From: Lacinutrix sp. | GTDB lineage: Bacteria > Bacteroidota > Bacteroidia > Flavobacteriales > Flavobacteriaceae | Reading direction: 5' to 3' | Length of the DNA: 64,000 nucleotides | Assembly (NCBI RefSeq): GCF_029238095.1 | Contig: NZ_JAQWGS010000023.1 | Span: 1 to 64,000, forward strand | In this document: positions 36,064 to 45,901 of the stretch, one piece after another | Layout of the letters: the number at the start of each line of letters is the position of its first letter | Numbering within the stretch: the stretch's first letter is position 1 | Translations under genes and position numbers: made by a program | Notes under the pieces: generated by a model | The model's database searches: none | What the model saw: only the letters and a program-made list of their open reading frames with translations | What the model was told of the DNA's origin: nothing

Positions 36064-37050
36064 TTAATTGTTGTTTTTATACCAATTCAAAGCTTTTTCA
36101 AGACCCTCTTGCAGCTTAAATTTTGGTATATAATTTATCTCTTTTTTTGCTTTATCTATATTAGCTAATGAATCACGAACATCACCTTGCCTTTGATCTC
36201 TATAAATAATGTCTGTCTGAGATTCTGTTAACTTCTTAATAGTATTCCAAAGATTATTAATACTTATTCTTTCTCCAACAGCAACATTATAAACATTGTG
36301 TTGAATTTGATTTGATAGTAAAGCTTTAATATTTGCTTGTACTACATTTTCTATAAATGTAAAATCCCTAGTTTGCTCACCATCACCATTTATATAAACC
36401 TCTTTATTGTTTATTGCTCCATCAAAAAATAAAGGTATAACTGCTGCATATGCACCTTTCGGGTCTTGTTTTGGGCCAAAAACATTAAAATATCTTAATC
36501 CGACACTATGAAAGTTATAAGTCTTAGAGTAGATATCAGCGTATAATTCATTAACATATTTTGTTATTGCATAAGGAGAAAGGGGCTTACCTATAACATC
36601 CTCTATTTTAGGTAAAGCTTCACTGTCTCCATATGTGCTTGAAGATGCAGCGTAAACCATTCTTTTTACTGTCTTAGAATCCTTTGCGCATTGTAAAACA
36701 TTTAAAAACCCATTGACATTAACTTCGTTAGAAGTAAGCGGGTCTTTTATAGATCTTGGTACAGACCCTAAAGCTGCCTGATGCAAAACATAATCAACTC
36801 CATCAATTGCCTTTTTACATGCTTCAATATTTCTTATATCTCCTAAAATAAATTCAAAATTCAAATTTTCAATAAATGGTTCAATGTTGTGCTTAAACCC
36901 ATTAGACAAATTGTCTAAAACTATTACTTTTTTTGCATTGTATTTTAGTAAATACTCAACTAAATTAGAACCAATGAAACCTGCTCCTCCAGTAACTAAA
37001 AAGGTGAAGTTCGATATATCTGCTTTATGGTATTTTGTGTTATATAACAT
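36064..37050 (-). CDS. UDP-HexNAc 4-epimerase (WbpP/TviC-like SDR)
   Basis: 328 residues. NAD-binding TGGAGFIGSN (20-29), SSSTYGDSEALPK with the catalytic Ser/Thr, the Tyr-x3-Lys pair in SPYAITKYVNELYA, and RYFNVFGPKQDPKGAYAAVIP, a segment typical of the WbpP/TviC/Gne group acting on N-acetylated UDP-hexoses. Together with the dehydrogenase gene directly upstream (2 bases apart) it forms the TviB-TviC pair, which makes UDP-GalNAcA from UDP-GlcNAc in known systems. Substrate specificity is inferred. Confidence 0.9.
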   Translation of the reverse strand: MLYNTKYHKADISNFTFLVTGGAGFIGSNLVEYLLKYNAKKVIVLDNLSNGFKHNIEPFIENLNFEFILGDIRNIEACKKAIDGVDYVLHQAALGSVPRSIKDPLTSNEVNVNGFLNVLQCAKDSKTVKRMVYAASSSTYGDSEALPKIEDVIGKPLSPYAITKYVNELYADIYSKTYNFHSVGLRYFNVFGPKQDPKGAYAAVIPLFFDGAINNKEVYINGDGEQTRDFTFIENVVQANIKALLSNQIQHNVYNVAVGERISINNLWNTIKKLTESQTDIIYRDQRQGDVRDSLANIDKAKKEINYIPKFKLQEGLEKALNWYKNNN

Positions 37051-37052
37051 CT

Positions 37053-38324
37053 TTATAATCTTTTATTAACTTTGTCGTATTTTAAACTTCCTTTAACATC
37101 GTAAACAATGGTGTTTTCGTTTTTTAAAGCGTTAATATTAATTTCTTGGAATGTTTCATGAGCAACAACATGAATTATTGCATCATATCTTCCTTTTAGG
37201 GAATCAATTATGTCTAACCCATATTCGTGCTTTACCTCTTCTGCTTTTGCCCAAGGATCATATACATCTACATCCATATTAAAATTTGATAGCGCATTAT
37301 AAACATCTATCGCTTTGGTATTTCTTATATCTGGACAGTTTTCCTTAAAAGTTATTCCTAACATTAAAACTTTAGCATTCTTAATTGTAATATCATTTTT
37401 AATCATAAGTTTTAAGACTTCGGTTGCAACAAATTCTCCCATAGAATCATTTAATCTTCTTCCTGCTAAAATAATTTCTGGATGGTATCCAACTTCCTGT
37501 GCTTTTTGTGCTAGATAATAAGGATCTACACCTATGCAGTGTCCACCAACTAAGCCTGGTTTAAAGGGTAAAAAATTCCATTTAGTAGCAGCAGCTTCTA
37601 ACACTGCATGCGTGTCAATATCTAATTTATTAAAAATTTTAGCTAACTCGTTTACAAAGGCGATGTTTATATCTCTTTGTGCATTTTCTATTACCTTGGC
37701 AGCTTCTGCTACTTTAATTGAAGGCGCTAAATGTGTTCCAGCTGTAATAATTGATGCATATAGCTTGTCTACTTTTAGTCCAATTTCTCGAGTAGACCCA
37801 GAAGTTATTTTTTTGATATTAGCTACAGTATGTGTTTTATCTCCTGGATTAATGCGTTCTGGAGAATATCCGCAATAAAAATCTTTATTAAACTTTAACC
37901 CACTAATTTTTTCTAAAACCGGAACACACTCATCTTCTGTAACACCAGGATAAACCGTTGATTCATAAATTACAATATCTCCCTTCTTTAAAACACTACC
38001 AATAGTTTCTGAAGATTTTATCAATGGAGTTAATATTGGTCTATTATTTTTATCTACTGGAGATGGAACTGTTACAATAAAAACTTGACTTGAAGCGATA
38101 GAACGAACTTCACTTGATATAGTTAAACCTGTTTTTTCGCTTTTTTCAAGTGCGGTTTGTAAATTAACATCTGTAATTTCTAAAGTACTGTCGTGTCCGG
38201 AATTCAAATCACTTACTCGAGTTTCGTTAATATCGAAACCTACAACTTGATATTTCTTTGCAAACTCCACAGCTAAAGGTAAGCCTACGTATCCTAAACC
38301 TATTATTGCTATTTTATTATTCAT
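37053..38324 (-). CDS. UDP-HexNAc 6-dehydrogenase (TviB/WbpO-like)
   Basis: 423 residues of the nucleotide-sugar dehydrogenase family. N-terminal [18 protein letters not shown] (5-22), [10 protein letters not shown] (82-91), [11 protein letters not shown] (152-162), and the catalytic Cys263 in [16 protein letters not shown]. The motif [11 protein letters not shown], in place of GGSCFPKD, marks the branch acting on UDP-GlcNAc/GalNAc or ManNAc, not UDP-glucose. It would give a hexosaminuronic acid donor. It differs clearly from Ugd at 21326, so the two dehydrogenases are not redundant. Confidence 0.92.
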   Translation of the reverse strand: MNNKIAIIGLGYVGLPLAVEFAKKYQVVGFDINETRVSDLNSGHDSTLEITDVNLQTALEKSEKTGLTISSEVRSIASSQVFIVTVPSPVDKNNRPILTPLIKSSETIGSVLKKGDIVIYESTVYPGVTEDECVPVLEKISGLKFNKDFYCGYSPERINPGDKTHTVANIKKITSGSTREIGLKVDKLYASIITAGTHLAPSIKVAEAAKVIENAQRDINIAFVNELAKIFNKLDIDTHAVLEAAATKWNFLPFKPGLVGGHCIGVDPYYLAQKAQEVGYHPEIILAGRRLNDSMGEFVATEVLKLMIKNDITIKNAKVLMLGITFKENCPDIRNTKAIDVYNALSNFNMDVDVYDPWAKAEEVKHEYGLDIIDSLKGRYDAIIHVVAHETFQEININALKNENTIVYDVKGSLKYDKVNKRL

Positions 38325-38327
38325 TTT

Positions 38328-39179
38328 TTATAATTGTCTTAAACAGTTTTCAAGGCTTGTTCTCCAATAAGGGATTGCCATTGAAAAATTGTTTTTAATT
38401 TTTTCTTTATTTAAAATACTATAAAGCGGCCTTTTGGCTGGTGTTGGATAGTTTTTGGTTGGGATAGGTTCTAAACTTAAATTCATTTTTTTAATATCAA
38501 AAATTGCTTTAGCAAAGTCATACCAACTAGCTGTTCCTTCATTACTGTAATTATAAATACCATAACTAGGTTTTTCTGAGGTAATCAAGGTCATTATTGC
38601 ATTAGCTAGGTCCATTGCATAGGTAGGTGTACCTATCTGGTCTGAGATGATTGTAAGTTTATCTCTTTCAGAACCCAATTTAAGCATTGTTTTTACAAAA
38701 TTATTTCCAAACTCAGAGTATAACCATGATGTTCTAATAATATAATACTTTGTTAAAATTGAAACTATTTCCTTTTCTCCATTAAGCTTAGTTCTTCCGT
38801 ATACAGAAACTGGATTTGTTTTATCATTTTCATTGTACGGGTGATTTGATTCTCCGTCAAAAACAAAATCTGTAGATATATGAAACAATGTAGTTTGTGA
38901 TTGTTTACAAGCTAAAGCTAAATTTCTTGCTCCTTGCTCATTAACTCTTGCTGCAGACTCCTCTTGTTCTTCTGCTTTATCTACTGCTGTATATGCTGCA
39001 CAGTTTATGCAATAATCGTATTTAGATTCTAAAAAGGCCTTATTAACGCTGACTAAATTAGTAATATCTAAATCTTTACTATCCATAAAAACCAATGCCA
39101 TGGTTTCGTGTTTTTTAGAAATTGCATTTAAACATTTTCCTAATTGACCATTAGCTCCTGTTACAAGAATTTTTTTCAT
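38328..39179 (-). CDS. rfbD: dTDP-4-dehydrorhamnose reductase
   Basis: Last step of dTDP-L-rhamnose synthesis, NADPH-dependent reduction. The 283 residues have ILVTGANGQLGKCL (4-17), INCAAYTAVDKAEEQ (58-72), HISTDFVFDG (99-108), and YGRTKLNGEK with the Tyr-x3-Lys pair. It overlaps rfbC by 4 bases. The order of transcription is rfbB-A-C-D, all four genes being adjacent, so the pathway is complete. Confidence 0.95.
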   Translation of the reverse strand: MKKILVTGANGQLGKCLNAISKKHETMALVFMDSKDLDITNLVSVNKAFLESKYDYCINCAAYTAVDKAEEQEESAARVNEQGARNLALACKQSQTTLFHISTDFVFDGESNHPYNENDKTNPVSVYGRTKLNGEKEIVSILTKYYIIRTSWLYSEFGNNFVKTMLKLGSERDKLTIISDQIGTPTYAMDLANAIMTLITSEKPSYGIYNYSNEGTASWYDFAKAIFDIKKMNLSLEPIPTKNYPTPAKRPLYSILNKEKIKNNFSMAIPYWRTSLENCLRQL

Positions 39180-39721
39180 TTAAACAACTCTTTTAACGTT
39201 GGAAGAATTTTATCTTTTTCAGAAATAATAAATAGACTTGGACTTAGTTTCCAATCAATATTCAAGTCTCTATCATTATATATCAATCCATTTTCTGATG
39301 ATTTGTTGTAAACGTTATCACATTTATAGTTAAATACTGCTGTCTCGCTTATAACTATATAACCATGAGCAAATCCTCTAGGAACAAATAACTGTTTTTT
39401 ATTTTCAGCAGATAATTCTACTGCAATATGTTTTAGGAAGGTGTTTGATGTAGGTCTTAAATCTACCGCTACATCAATAACAGCTCCTTGGGTTACACGT
39501 ACTAATTTAGCTTGAGCAAATTCTCCTTCTTGAAAATGAAGACCTCTTAAAGCTCCTTTTTTTGAAAAGGCCTCGTTATCTTGTATAAAATCTACAGGTT
39601 TATTTATTAAAGATTCGAATTTATTTTTATTGTAGCTTTCAAAAAAGTAACCTCTTTCATCACCAAAAATACTGGGTTCAAAGATGAAACAATCTTTAAG
39701 GTTTGTTTCTTTTATTTGCAT
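39176..39721 (-). CDS. rfbC: dTDP-4-dehydrorhamnose 3,5-epimerase
   Basis: 181 residues of the RmlC cupin family. Motifs include FGDERGYFFESYNKNKF (19-35), GALRGLHFQ with the catalytic His (about 56-64), QGAVIDVAVDLRP with the catalytic Asp, and LFVPRGFAHGYIV. It epimerises C3 and C5 of dTDP-4-keto-6-deoxyglucose. It is 1 base downstream of rfbA and overlaps rfbD. Length is standard. Confidence 0.96.
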   Translation of the reverse strand: MQIKETNLKDCFIFEPSIFGDERGYFFESYNKNKFESLINKPVDFIQDNEAFSKKGALRGLHFQEGEFAQAKLVRVTQGAVIDVAVDLRPTSNTFLKHIAVELSAENKKQLFVPRGFAHGYIVISETAVFNYKCDNVYNKSSENGLIYNDRDLNIDWKLSPSLFIISEKDKILPTLKELFK

Positions 39722-39722
39722 A

Positions 39723-40589
39723 TTACTCTTGATTTACTAAGCTAATTAAATGCTCGCCATATCCACTCTTTAGTAAAGGAGTCGCAAGATCAATTAATTG
39801 TTGTTTTGATATAAATCCACTACTATAAGCCGCCTCTTCTATTGCTCCTATTTTTAAACCTTGCCTTTCTTCTATAACTTGAACAAATTGAGAAGCCTGC
39901 ATTAGAGAATTAAATGTTCCTGTATCTAACCAGGCAGTTCCTTTGTCAAGTATACTCACTTTAAGCTTTCCTCTCTTCAAATACTCTTTATTAACGTCTG
40001 TTATTTCTAACTCTCCTCTATGACTTGGTTTAATGTTTTTAGCGATTTCAATTACTGAATTATCATAAAAATAAATTCCAGGAACCGCGTAGTTAGACTT
40101 GGGTTTTTCTGGTTTTTCTTCTATAGCTAATGCTATTCCATTTTTATCGAAGTTAACAACTCCATAACGCTCTGGGTCAGTTACATGATATGCATAAACA
40201 ATACCTCCATCAGGATTATTGTTCGATTTTAAAAGATCAGATAGTCCTGTTCCATAAAAAATATTATCACCTAAAATAAGAGCAACTTTATCGTCACCAA
40301 CAAAATCTGCACCAATTATAAAAGCTTCTGCTAATCCGTTGGGTGCGTCTTGTACAGCGTATTCAAAACTGCATCCTAAGTGACTTCCGTCACCTAATAA
40401 TTGTTTAAAAAGTGGTAAATGTTCTGGAGTAGAAATAATTAAAATTTCTCTTATACCAGCATGCATTAAAGTTGATAGAGGATAATAAATCATTGGTTTG
40501 TCATAAATAGGCATAAGTTGCTTGCTTAGCACCTTAGTTAATGGATGTAAACGTGTGCCAGATCCTCCTGCCAATATTATTCCTTTCAT
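39723..40589 (-). CDS. rfbA: Glucose-1-phosphate thymidylyltransferase
   Basis: 288 residues. The start [19 protein letters not shown] holds the nucleotide-binding loop; [11 protein letters not shown] (about 101-111) holds the metal-binding Asp; [12 protein letters not shown] and the C-terminal GEHLISLVN are standard for RmlA. It makes dTDP-glucose from dTTP and glucose-1-phosphate, the entry to the rhamnose pathway. It is 4 bases downstream of rfbB. Confidence 0.97.
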   Translation of the reverse strand: MKGIILAGGSGTRLHPLTKVLSKQLMPIYDKPMIYYPLSTLMHAGIREILIISTPEHLPLFKQLLGDGSHLGCSFEYAVQDAPNGLAEAFIIGADFVGDDKVALILGDNIFYGTGLSDLLKSNNNPDGGIVYAYHVTDPERYGVVNFDKNGIALAIEEKPEKPKSNYAVPGIYFYDNSVIEIAKNIKPSHRGELEITDVNKEYLKRGKLKVSILDKGTAWLDTGTFNSLMQASQFVQVIEERQGLKIGAIEEAAYSSGFISKQQLIDLATPLLKSGYGEHLISLVNQE

Positions 40590-40593
40590 TTAT

Positions 40594-41610
40594 TTATGCG
40601 TTATATTTTTTTAAATACCATTCTATGGTTTTCTTTATTCCAGATTCAAAGTTTTCATCTGCTTGCCACCCTAATTCTTTTTCAATTTTAGAAGCGTCGA
40701 TCGCATATCTAAAATCGTGACCAGGCCTGTCTTTTACAAAGGTGATTTGTTCTTTATATGATTTTTTTTCTGGTCTAACCTTATCAAGAATGGTACAAAT
40801 TACATCTACAATATACAAATTGTCCCTTTCGTTTCTACCTCCAATATTATAGGTTTCTCCTGTTTTTCCGGTTTTGTAAACTAAATCTATCCCTTTACAA
40901 TGATCTAGAACATATAACCAATCACGAATATTTTTACCATCTCCATAGATTGGAATATTCTCTCCTGAAATGGCTTTTCTAATAATGGTAGGAATTAATT
41001 TTTCGTTATGCTGTTTCGGCCCATAGTTATTAGAACAATTAGTAGTAACTACATTCATGCCATAGGTGTGAAAGTAACTGCGCACTATAAAATCTGAGGC
41101 TGCTTTAGAGGCACTGTATGGGCTGTTTGGTGCATATGGCGTTTGCTCTGAAAACAAACCGGTTTCTCCCAAAGTCCCATAAACCTCATCTGTAGAAATA
41201 TGATGAAATCTTGCGTTTTCAAAACCTGTTTTTATTTGATTTGGACCAACCATCCAATAATTTTTTGACACATCTAATAAATTAAATGTTCCAGTAATAT
41301 TTGTGTCTATAAAAGCTCCTGGGCTTTTAATAGAATTATCAACGTGAGATTCGGCAGCAAAATGAATGACACCTTGAAAATGATACTTACTAAAAAGTTC
41401 TTCTATTAAACTTCTATTACAAATATCTCCTTCAATAAAAGAATAGTTTTTGTTTTTAGAAACATCTTCTAAATTTGAAATGTCTCCTGCATAAGTAAGC
41501 TTATCTAAATTTATAACTTTTGTATCATTGTTTTGTTGTAGAAAATATTTAATAAAGTTAGAGCCTATAAAACCTGCTCCTCCAGTAATTAAAACAGTAT
41601 TAATCTTCAT
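40594..41610 (-). CDS. rfbB: dTDP-glucose 4,6-dehydratase
   Basis: 338 residues of the extended SDR family. NAD motif GGAGFIG (10-16), HFAAESHVDNSI (81-92), HHISTDEVYGTLG with the catalytic Thr-Asp-Glu (about 136-148), and YSASKAASD with the Tyr-x3-Lys pair. It makes dTDP-4-keto-6-deoxyglucose. It overlaps the end of the Wzz-like gene by 11 bases, so the rhamnose genes are translationally linked to it. Confidence 0.96.
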   Translation of the reverse strand: MKINTVLITGGAGFIGSNFIKYFLQQNNDTKVINLDKLTYAGDISNLEDVSKNKNYSFIEGDICNRSLIEELFSKYHFQGVIHFAAESHVDNSIKSPGAFIDTNITGTFNLLDVSKNYWMVGPNQIKTGFENARFHHISTDEVYGTLGETGLFSEQTPYAPNSPYSASKAASDFIVRSYFHTYGMNVVTTNCSNNYGPKQHNEKLIPTIIRKAISGENIPIYGDGKNIRDWLYVLDHCKGIDLVYKTGKTGETYNIGGRNERDNLYIVDVICTILDKVRPEKKSYKEQITFVKDRPGHDFRYAIDASKIEKELGWQADENFESGIKKTIEWYLKKYNA

Positions 41611-42667
41611 AATTTTTAGTATAAATTACCACTCTTTTTATAATATAAAATAGACATAATAAAATAAATCCTAATGCAGGAAATACTAGTGAGTACTTTT
41701 CTAATAATCTAGTAGCTCGATAACCTACAGGTTGAAAACTAGAAATAACATCTACAAATGTATCTTCAGTTATACGCTTTTCATCTAGTTTTCTTAATTC
41801 GTTTCTTAAAGCTAACTCCTTATCTAATAAAGCATACTCTTTAGTGTCTAGCTCTTTTTCCTTTGTTAAAAGAAATTCTCCAGCATTAATACGTTGTCCT
41901 GGGTTTTTAGATTGATCTTGTAATGCTTGAATATAAATGTCTTGAAGATTTTCTACCTCCTCTAAACTCTTTTCAAGATTCGCTCTTTGTATTTTGTAAA
42001 GCAAAGTATCTTTAGCTTTTTTAGAGTTTGAATATGCGTTGGTAAATGCTGAATTGACACCATAAGCTAAATCAGTGAAAATATCTTTTTTATTAGACTT
42101 TGCTGTGATTAGAAAAATACTTGCAGAATATATGCTTCTGTTTTCTACATAACTTTCAAAATCAGCCCTTGTGCGTCCAACACTGTCTAGTTGTTTAACG
42201 AAGTTTTGATATTGTAGAATACGCTCGTTTTCTGTTTCAGGTCCTGGCTCAATATCAAAACCTTTTATATTTTTTAGGTCTATTTTATTTGTACTATCTG
42301 AATTAAAAATTTTATCTAATTGTTCATAATCTTCATTATCAATTAGTGCATTAAAAAAACTAATATTATTAACTAATTGAAATTTAGAATCAAAATATGG
42401 TTTAACCAACATTTCAGATTGGTATACTACAGGTTTTGATCGTTCTAAAGCATATCCTATTATTGCGGAGATTAAAATAACTCCTAATATAACTTTCCAA
42501 TTATCTATAAATACTTTTATAGTATGTATAATCACTGAAAAAACAGCTTTTAAAATTGAAACTATAAATTTAAAAAGCCTGCTAAAAGCATCTCCAATAA
42601 GATTAAAAAACACAATTAAATCTACTTCTTCGCTTGCATTTTTGTTTGGTGGTAATTCTTGACTCAT
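41600..42667 (-). CDS. Wzz/chain-length-determinant-like protein
   Basis: 355 residues. A first membrane helix lies at about 60-78 (WKVILGVILISAIIGYALER), followed by a large periplasmic part with coiled-coil character (about 205-300) and a second membrane helix near the C-terminus (about 325-345). This two-helix layout is that of polysaccharide co-polymerases that set chain length with Wzy. No tyrosine-kinase domain is attached, as in O-antigen Wzz. The N-terminal cytoplasmic part (1-55) is longer than usual and partly amphipathic. It is the first gene of the polysaccharide locus, 16 bases after the DUF6909-like gene. Confidence 0.8.
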   Translation of the reverse strand: MSQELPPNKNASEEVDLIVFFNLIGDAFSRLFKFIVSILKAVFSVIIHTIKVFIDNWKVILGVILISAIIGYALERSKPVVYQSEMLVKPYFDSKFQLVNNISFFNALIDNEDYEQLDKIFNSDSTNKIDLKNIKGFDIEPGPETENERILQYQNFVKQLDSVGRTRADFESYVENRSIYSASIFLITAKSNKKDIFTDLAYGVNSAFTNAYSNSKKAKDTLLYKIQRANLEKSLEEVENLQDIYIQALQDQSKNPGQRINAGEFLLTKEKELDTKEYALLDKELALRNELRKLDEKRITEDTFVDVISSFQPVGYRATRLLEKYSLVFPALGFILLCLFYIIKRVVIYTKNYED

Positions 42668-42683
42668 AATATTATTCTAGTGG

Positions 42684-44372
42684 TTAATTGAATATTTGTT
42701 GTAAAATTTTTCTTGTAATTAAATAGGTTGGTTTAACACCTGAGGCTCCTAGGCCTCCTGAGGCTAATGTACTTCCTGTTTCTAATGGGTTATCACTTGC
42801 ATAATAGGCATATCTTACTTTAACATCTGGATTAATACTTCGTCTTACTTTTGATGCTGCTTGAATAGCTTTTTGATAATGTGCACCTTCCATTTCAAGA
42901 CCTATAACATTCCATGTTGAAGTAAAAAAGAATTTTAAAATGTCTTTGTTTTGAAGCGATGTTCCTAATACAGTAATCATACTGCCTTCGTAAACTGTAA
43001 CACCTTGTCCTTCTAAGTCTTCTTTTGTTAGCTCATTTTTAAAAGGATAATTATCTGCTGTTCCCTCAAAAATATGTGCTGAAGGTATCATGATATCTCC
43101 TTTTCCTCCTTCTAGTATACCAGCTTTTCCCATAATTGAGATTGACTCAACATTTAAATGGGTCTTATCTTTTTGGTTCCCATAAGGTTTTAAAAACTCA
43201 TCAATTGTTTCATAAGCTTGCTCACCAAAGGCATAATCCATTACAAAAAGTACTGGTTTTTCGCTTGCTTTCTCTTCTTTTTTTAATCCTAAATCTGTTA
43301 AATCTAAATCTAGCTTTGCTGTATCAAAAATCTGAACATTTATGTTGGTTCCAGAGGTATCTTTGATGTATATCATACCTTGCTGTAACGCTTTTTGTGT
43401 TACTTTATTGCGTAAGCTTTGATTTTCTGAACTACTTAACGCTTCGTAAACCTCAAAAATATTCTTTTTGGCAGCTAAACTTTTAAGTGCTTGTGGTGCA
43501 TACAACGTGTTCATGACACTATGTAAATTAGCACTAATAATATGAATTGGCCTTGTTAAGAGACCATTATTTTTTAATGTTTCCTTTATGGTATCTGCCC
43601 AACGTTCTCCATGAATATGGTGACCTAAACGCTCACGTAAAACAGGACTAAAAGTAATGGTGCGTTTGTTATTATGTATAACCTCGTCTATTGCTAATTT
43701 TCCTAACCAATAGACAATTTCTAATAAACGTTCTGGATGTTTTGCAGTTGCAAATACACCATAAACATCGCTTAACTCTTTAAAAGTACGCCCTAAAATA
43801 TTTGCAGTATGCGTTATTGCTATTTCGCGCTCTTGATTGGTTAATTTCTTTTTACTTAAAACAGCAAGCTCTAATTTGGTCCAATCTCTGGTTGTAGAAC
43901 CTTTATCGTCTATAACAACGCGTTTAAAAATTTTATGTGATTCTATAAAAAGAAATGTTAAATGAGTTAAAATATCGTAAATCTCACTACGTCCACGTGT
44001 GATTTCAATATTCATTTGCTCCTCATCAATCCTGTAACAATTACGTCTTCTTTTGGGTGGAATTATAGCTTCAAAATGAGAATCTGCATAACCTTCGTCA
44101 CTGGTAAGATTAATAAAACGACACTCTTCTATTCCTATTGGAAGTCTATCTATAACATATAATAAACCTTCTAATTCTGCTTTTTCATCTGCAATAGAAC
44201 CATAAATCTCTGGTCTTAAAACTAATAGTGCTTCGCGTAAGGTTTCACCAGAAATTCCCATAGGTTTATAAAAACCACGATTGAATAAATGTCTCATTGT
44301 AATGTACATTTTTTCAATAGCATTCGAGCTTTCTTGGGCTCTAGTTCTCTCGTGTTTTTTAATTTTAATCAT
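42684..44372 (-). CDS. DUF6909-like protein with nucleosidase/phosphorylase-like C-terminal domain
   Basis: 562 residues, soluble, with no signal peptide. I recall this family as DUF6909, conserved in Bacteroidota and uncharacterised. The N-terminal half (1-300) is helical with many Arg and Glu. The C-terminal part (about 370-562) resembles the NP-I nucleoside phosphorylase/nucleosidase fold: GKAGILEGGKGDIMIPS, a VLGTSL turn, and NVIGLEMEGAHYQKAI, where EMEG looks like the nucleoside-binding Met-Glu of MTAN/PNP enzymes. This suggests action on a nucleoside or nucleotide, by inference. A consensus -7 box (44390-44397) precedes it. The polysaccharide genes follow 16 bases after it. Confidence 0.75.
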   Translation of the reverse strand: MIKIKKHERTRAQESSNAIEKMYITMRHLFNRGFYKPMGISGETLREALLVLRPEIYGSIADEKAELEGLLYVIDRLPIGIEECRFINLTSDEGYADSHFEAIIPPKRRRNCYRIDEEQMNIEITRGRSEIYDILTHLTFLFIESHKIFKRVVIDDKGSTTRDWTKLELAVLSKKKLTNQEREIAITHTANILGRTFKELSDVYGVFATAKHPERLLEIVYWLGKLAIDEVIHNNKRTITFSPVLRERLGHHIHGERWADTIKETLKNNGLLTRPIHIISANLHSVMNTLYAPQALKSLAAKKNIFEVYEALSSSENQSLRNKVTQKALQQGMIYIKDTSGTNINVQIFDTAKLDLDLTDLGLKKEEKASEKPVLFVMDYAFGEQAYETIDEFLKPYGNQKDKTHLNVESISIMGKAGILEGGKGDIMIPSAHIFEGTADNYPFKNELTKEDLEGQGVTVYEGSMITVLGTSLQNKDILKFFFTSTWNVIGLEMEGAHYQKAIQAASKVRRSINPDVKVRYAYYASDNPLETGSTLASGGLGASGVKPTYLITRKILQQIFN

Positions 44373-44389
44373 GTATCTTCGTTAGCTGG

Positions 44390-44397
44390 CAAATATA
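44390..44397 (-). promoter_or_regulatory. -7 box upstream of the DUF6909-like gene
   Basis: TATATTTG on the minus strand, exact consensus, 17 bases before the start codon. As gaps downstream are short, this promoter could also feed the rhamnose and later polysaccharide genes. Confidence 0.6.
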
Positions 44398-44400
44398 GTA

Positions 44401-45900
44401 TTATTTACTTATTATTTTAGTATTTAAAGCATCAGCTATTTTGCGATCGTTTGCTAAACGTGGAATTTTATTTTGTCCACCAAGTTTTCCTATAGATTTC
44501 ATATAATTTTGAAATCCGTTTTTTTGAATTACAGTTATTTTTAAGGGTTGTAAAACCTTACCAACAATTAAATCTAAATAGTAGCTGTTTTGCTGCTGTA
44601 AAGCTTGATCTATTGATTTTGCTAAAGTTGAAATACTTTCTGGTTCGTTTTCAAATTCTATAAACCATTCGTGATATGGCAATCCAGAATTTGGGCTAAT
44701 TTGTGGTGCTACTGTAAACTCGTTTATTCTTACTTGAGTATTTTCTGTAGCTTGTTTTAATGCGTGTTCAACTTCTTTACCAATAACGTGTTCTCCAAAA
44801 GCTGAAATAAAGTGTTTTATACGTCCAGATACTATAACACGATATGGTTTTGTGCTAGTAAAAATAACTGTATCGCCAACATTATAAGCCCATAATCCTG
44901 CGTTTGTTGAAATAATTAAAACATAGTTTTTACCTATTTCTACATCTTTTATTGTGATGCGTTTAGGATTTTTAACAAAAAATTCTTCGGCTAAAATAAA
45001 TTCGTAAAACATTCCAGAATTTAACTGGAGCAACATGCCTTTTTCATTCTGCTTATCTTGAAAAGCAAAGAAGCCTTCGCTTGCAGGATATAATTCTATA
45101 CTGTCAACTTTTCTTCCTATTAAGTTTTCGAATTTTGCACGATAAGGTTCGTAATTAACACCACCAAAAATAAAAAGATTAAAATTTTTAAAAATATCGC
45201 CTACTTTATGACCTGTTTTTTTCTGAAGCTTTTCAAAATACATTTGAACCCAAGATGGAATGCCAGAAATAATAGTCATGTTTTCTGGTAAGGTCTCTTC
45301 AACTACAGCATCTACTTTGGTTTCCCAATCTTCAATACAATTGGTTTCCCAAGATGGTAGTCTGTTTTTTTGAAGGTATTTTGGCACGTAATGTGCTACA
45401 ATTCCTGAAAGCCTTCCTAATTGTACTCCGTTTTGTTCTTTTAGAATTGGACTACCTTGCAAAAAAATCATTTTACCATCTACAAATTTAGAATTTCCGG
45501 TTTCATGGATGTAAAGCAAAATGGCATTTCGTGCAGCATTTACATGATTAGGCATGCTTTCGGCAGTAATTGGTATATATTTTGCGCCAGATGTTGTACC
45601 AGATGTTTTTGCAAAATAAAGTGGTTTTCCTTTCCAAAGAATATCTTTTTCTCCTACAACAACTTTATCTACATATGGTTTTAGTCCTTCGTAGTCTCTA
45701 ACTGGAACACGTTTTACAAAATCGTCATGATTTTTTATATTACCAAAATCATGGTCTTTACCAAATACAGTATGCGAAGCTTCAGAAATTAAATTTCTAA
45801 ATACTTTTTCTTGAGTTTCGATAGGGTTATTAGCCCATTTCTGGACTTTTTTATAAATCCTTGATGCAAATGGTTTGGCAAGTATTGATTTTATTGACAT
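44401..45900 (-). CDS. GH3 family adenylate-forming protein
   Basis: 499 residues of the GH3 fold, named after plant auxin-conjugating enzymes. Motifs are FAKTSGTTSGAKYIPIT (ATP/phosphate loop, about 88-104), LYPASEGFFAFQ (about 269-280), YVLIISTNAGLWAYNVGDTVIF and VSGRIKHFISAFGEHVIG. Bacterial members are thought to adenylate a carboxylic acid and join it to an amine, but substrates are unknown. It lies one base downstream of the M23 peptidase gene, so the two share a transcript. The same arrangement is common in flavobacteria. Confidence 0.9.
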   Translation of the reverse strand: MSIKSILAKPFASRIYKKVQKWANNPIETQEKVFRNLISEASHTVFGKDHDFGNIKNHDDFVKRVPVRDYEGLKPYVDKVVVGEKDILWKGKPLYFAKTSGTTSGAKYIPITAESMPNHVNAARNAILLYIHETGNSKFVDGKMIFLQGSPILKEQNGVQLGRLSGIVAHYVPKYLQKNRLPSWETNCIEDWETKVDAVVEETLPENMTIISGIPSWVQMYFEKLQKKTGHKVGDIFKNFNLFIFGGVNYEPYRAKFENLIGRKVDSIELYPASEGFFAFQDKQNEKGMLLQLNSGMFYEFILAEEFFVKNPKRITIKDVEIGKNYVLIISTNAGLWAYNVGDTVIFTSTKPYRVIVSGRIKHFISAFGEHVIGKEVEHALKQATENTQVRINEFTVAPQISPNSGLPYHEWFIEFENEPESISTLAKSIDQALQQQNSYYLDLIVGKVLQPLKITVIQKNGFQNYMKSIGKLGGQNKIPRLANDRKIADALNTKIISK

Positions 45901-45901
45901 A

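Noticed and set aside
43994-43999. CACGTG core in the DUF6909-like gene
   Set aside because: Flanks do not match parS arms.
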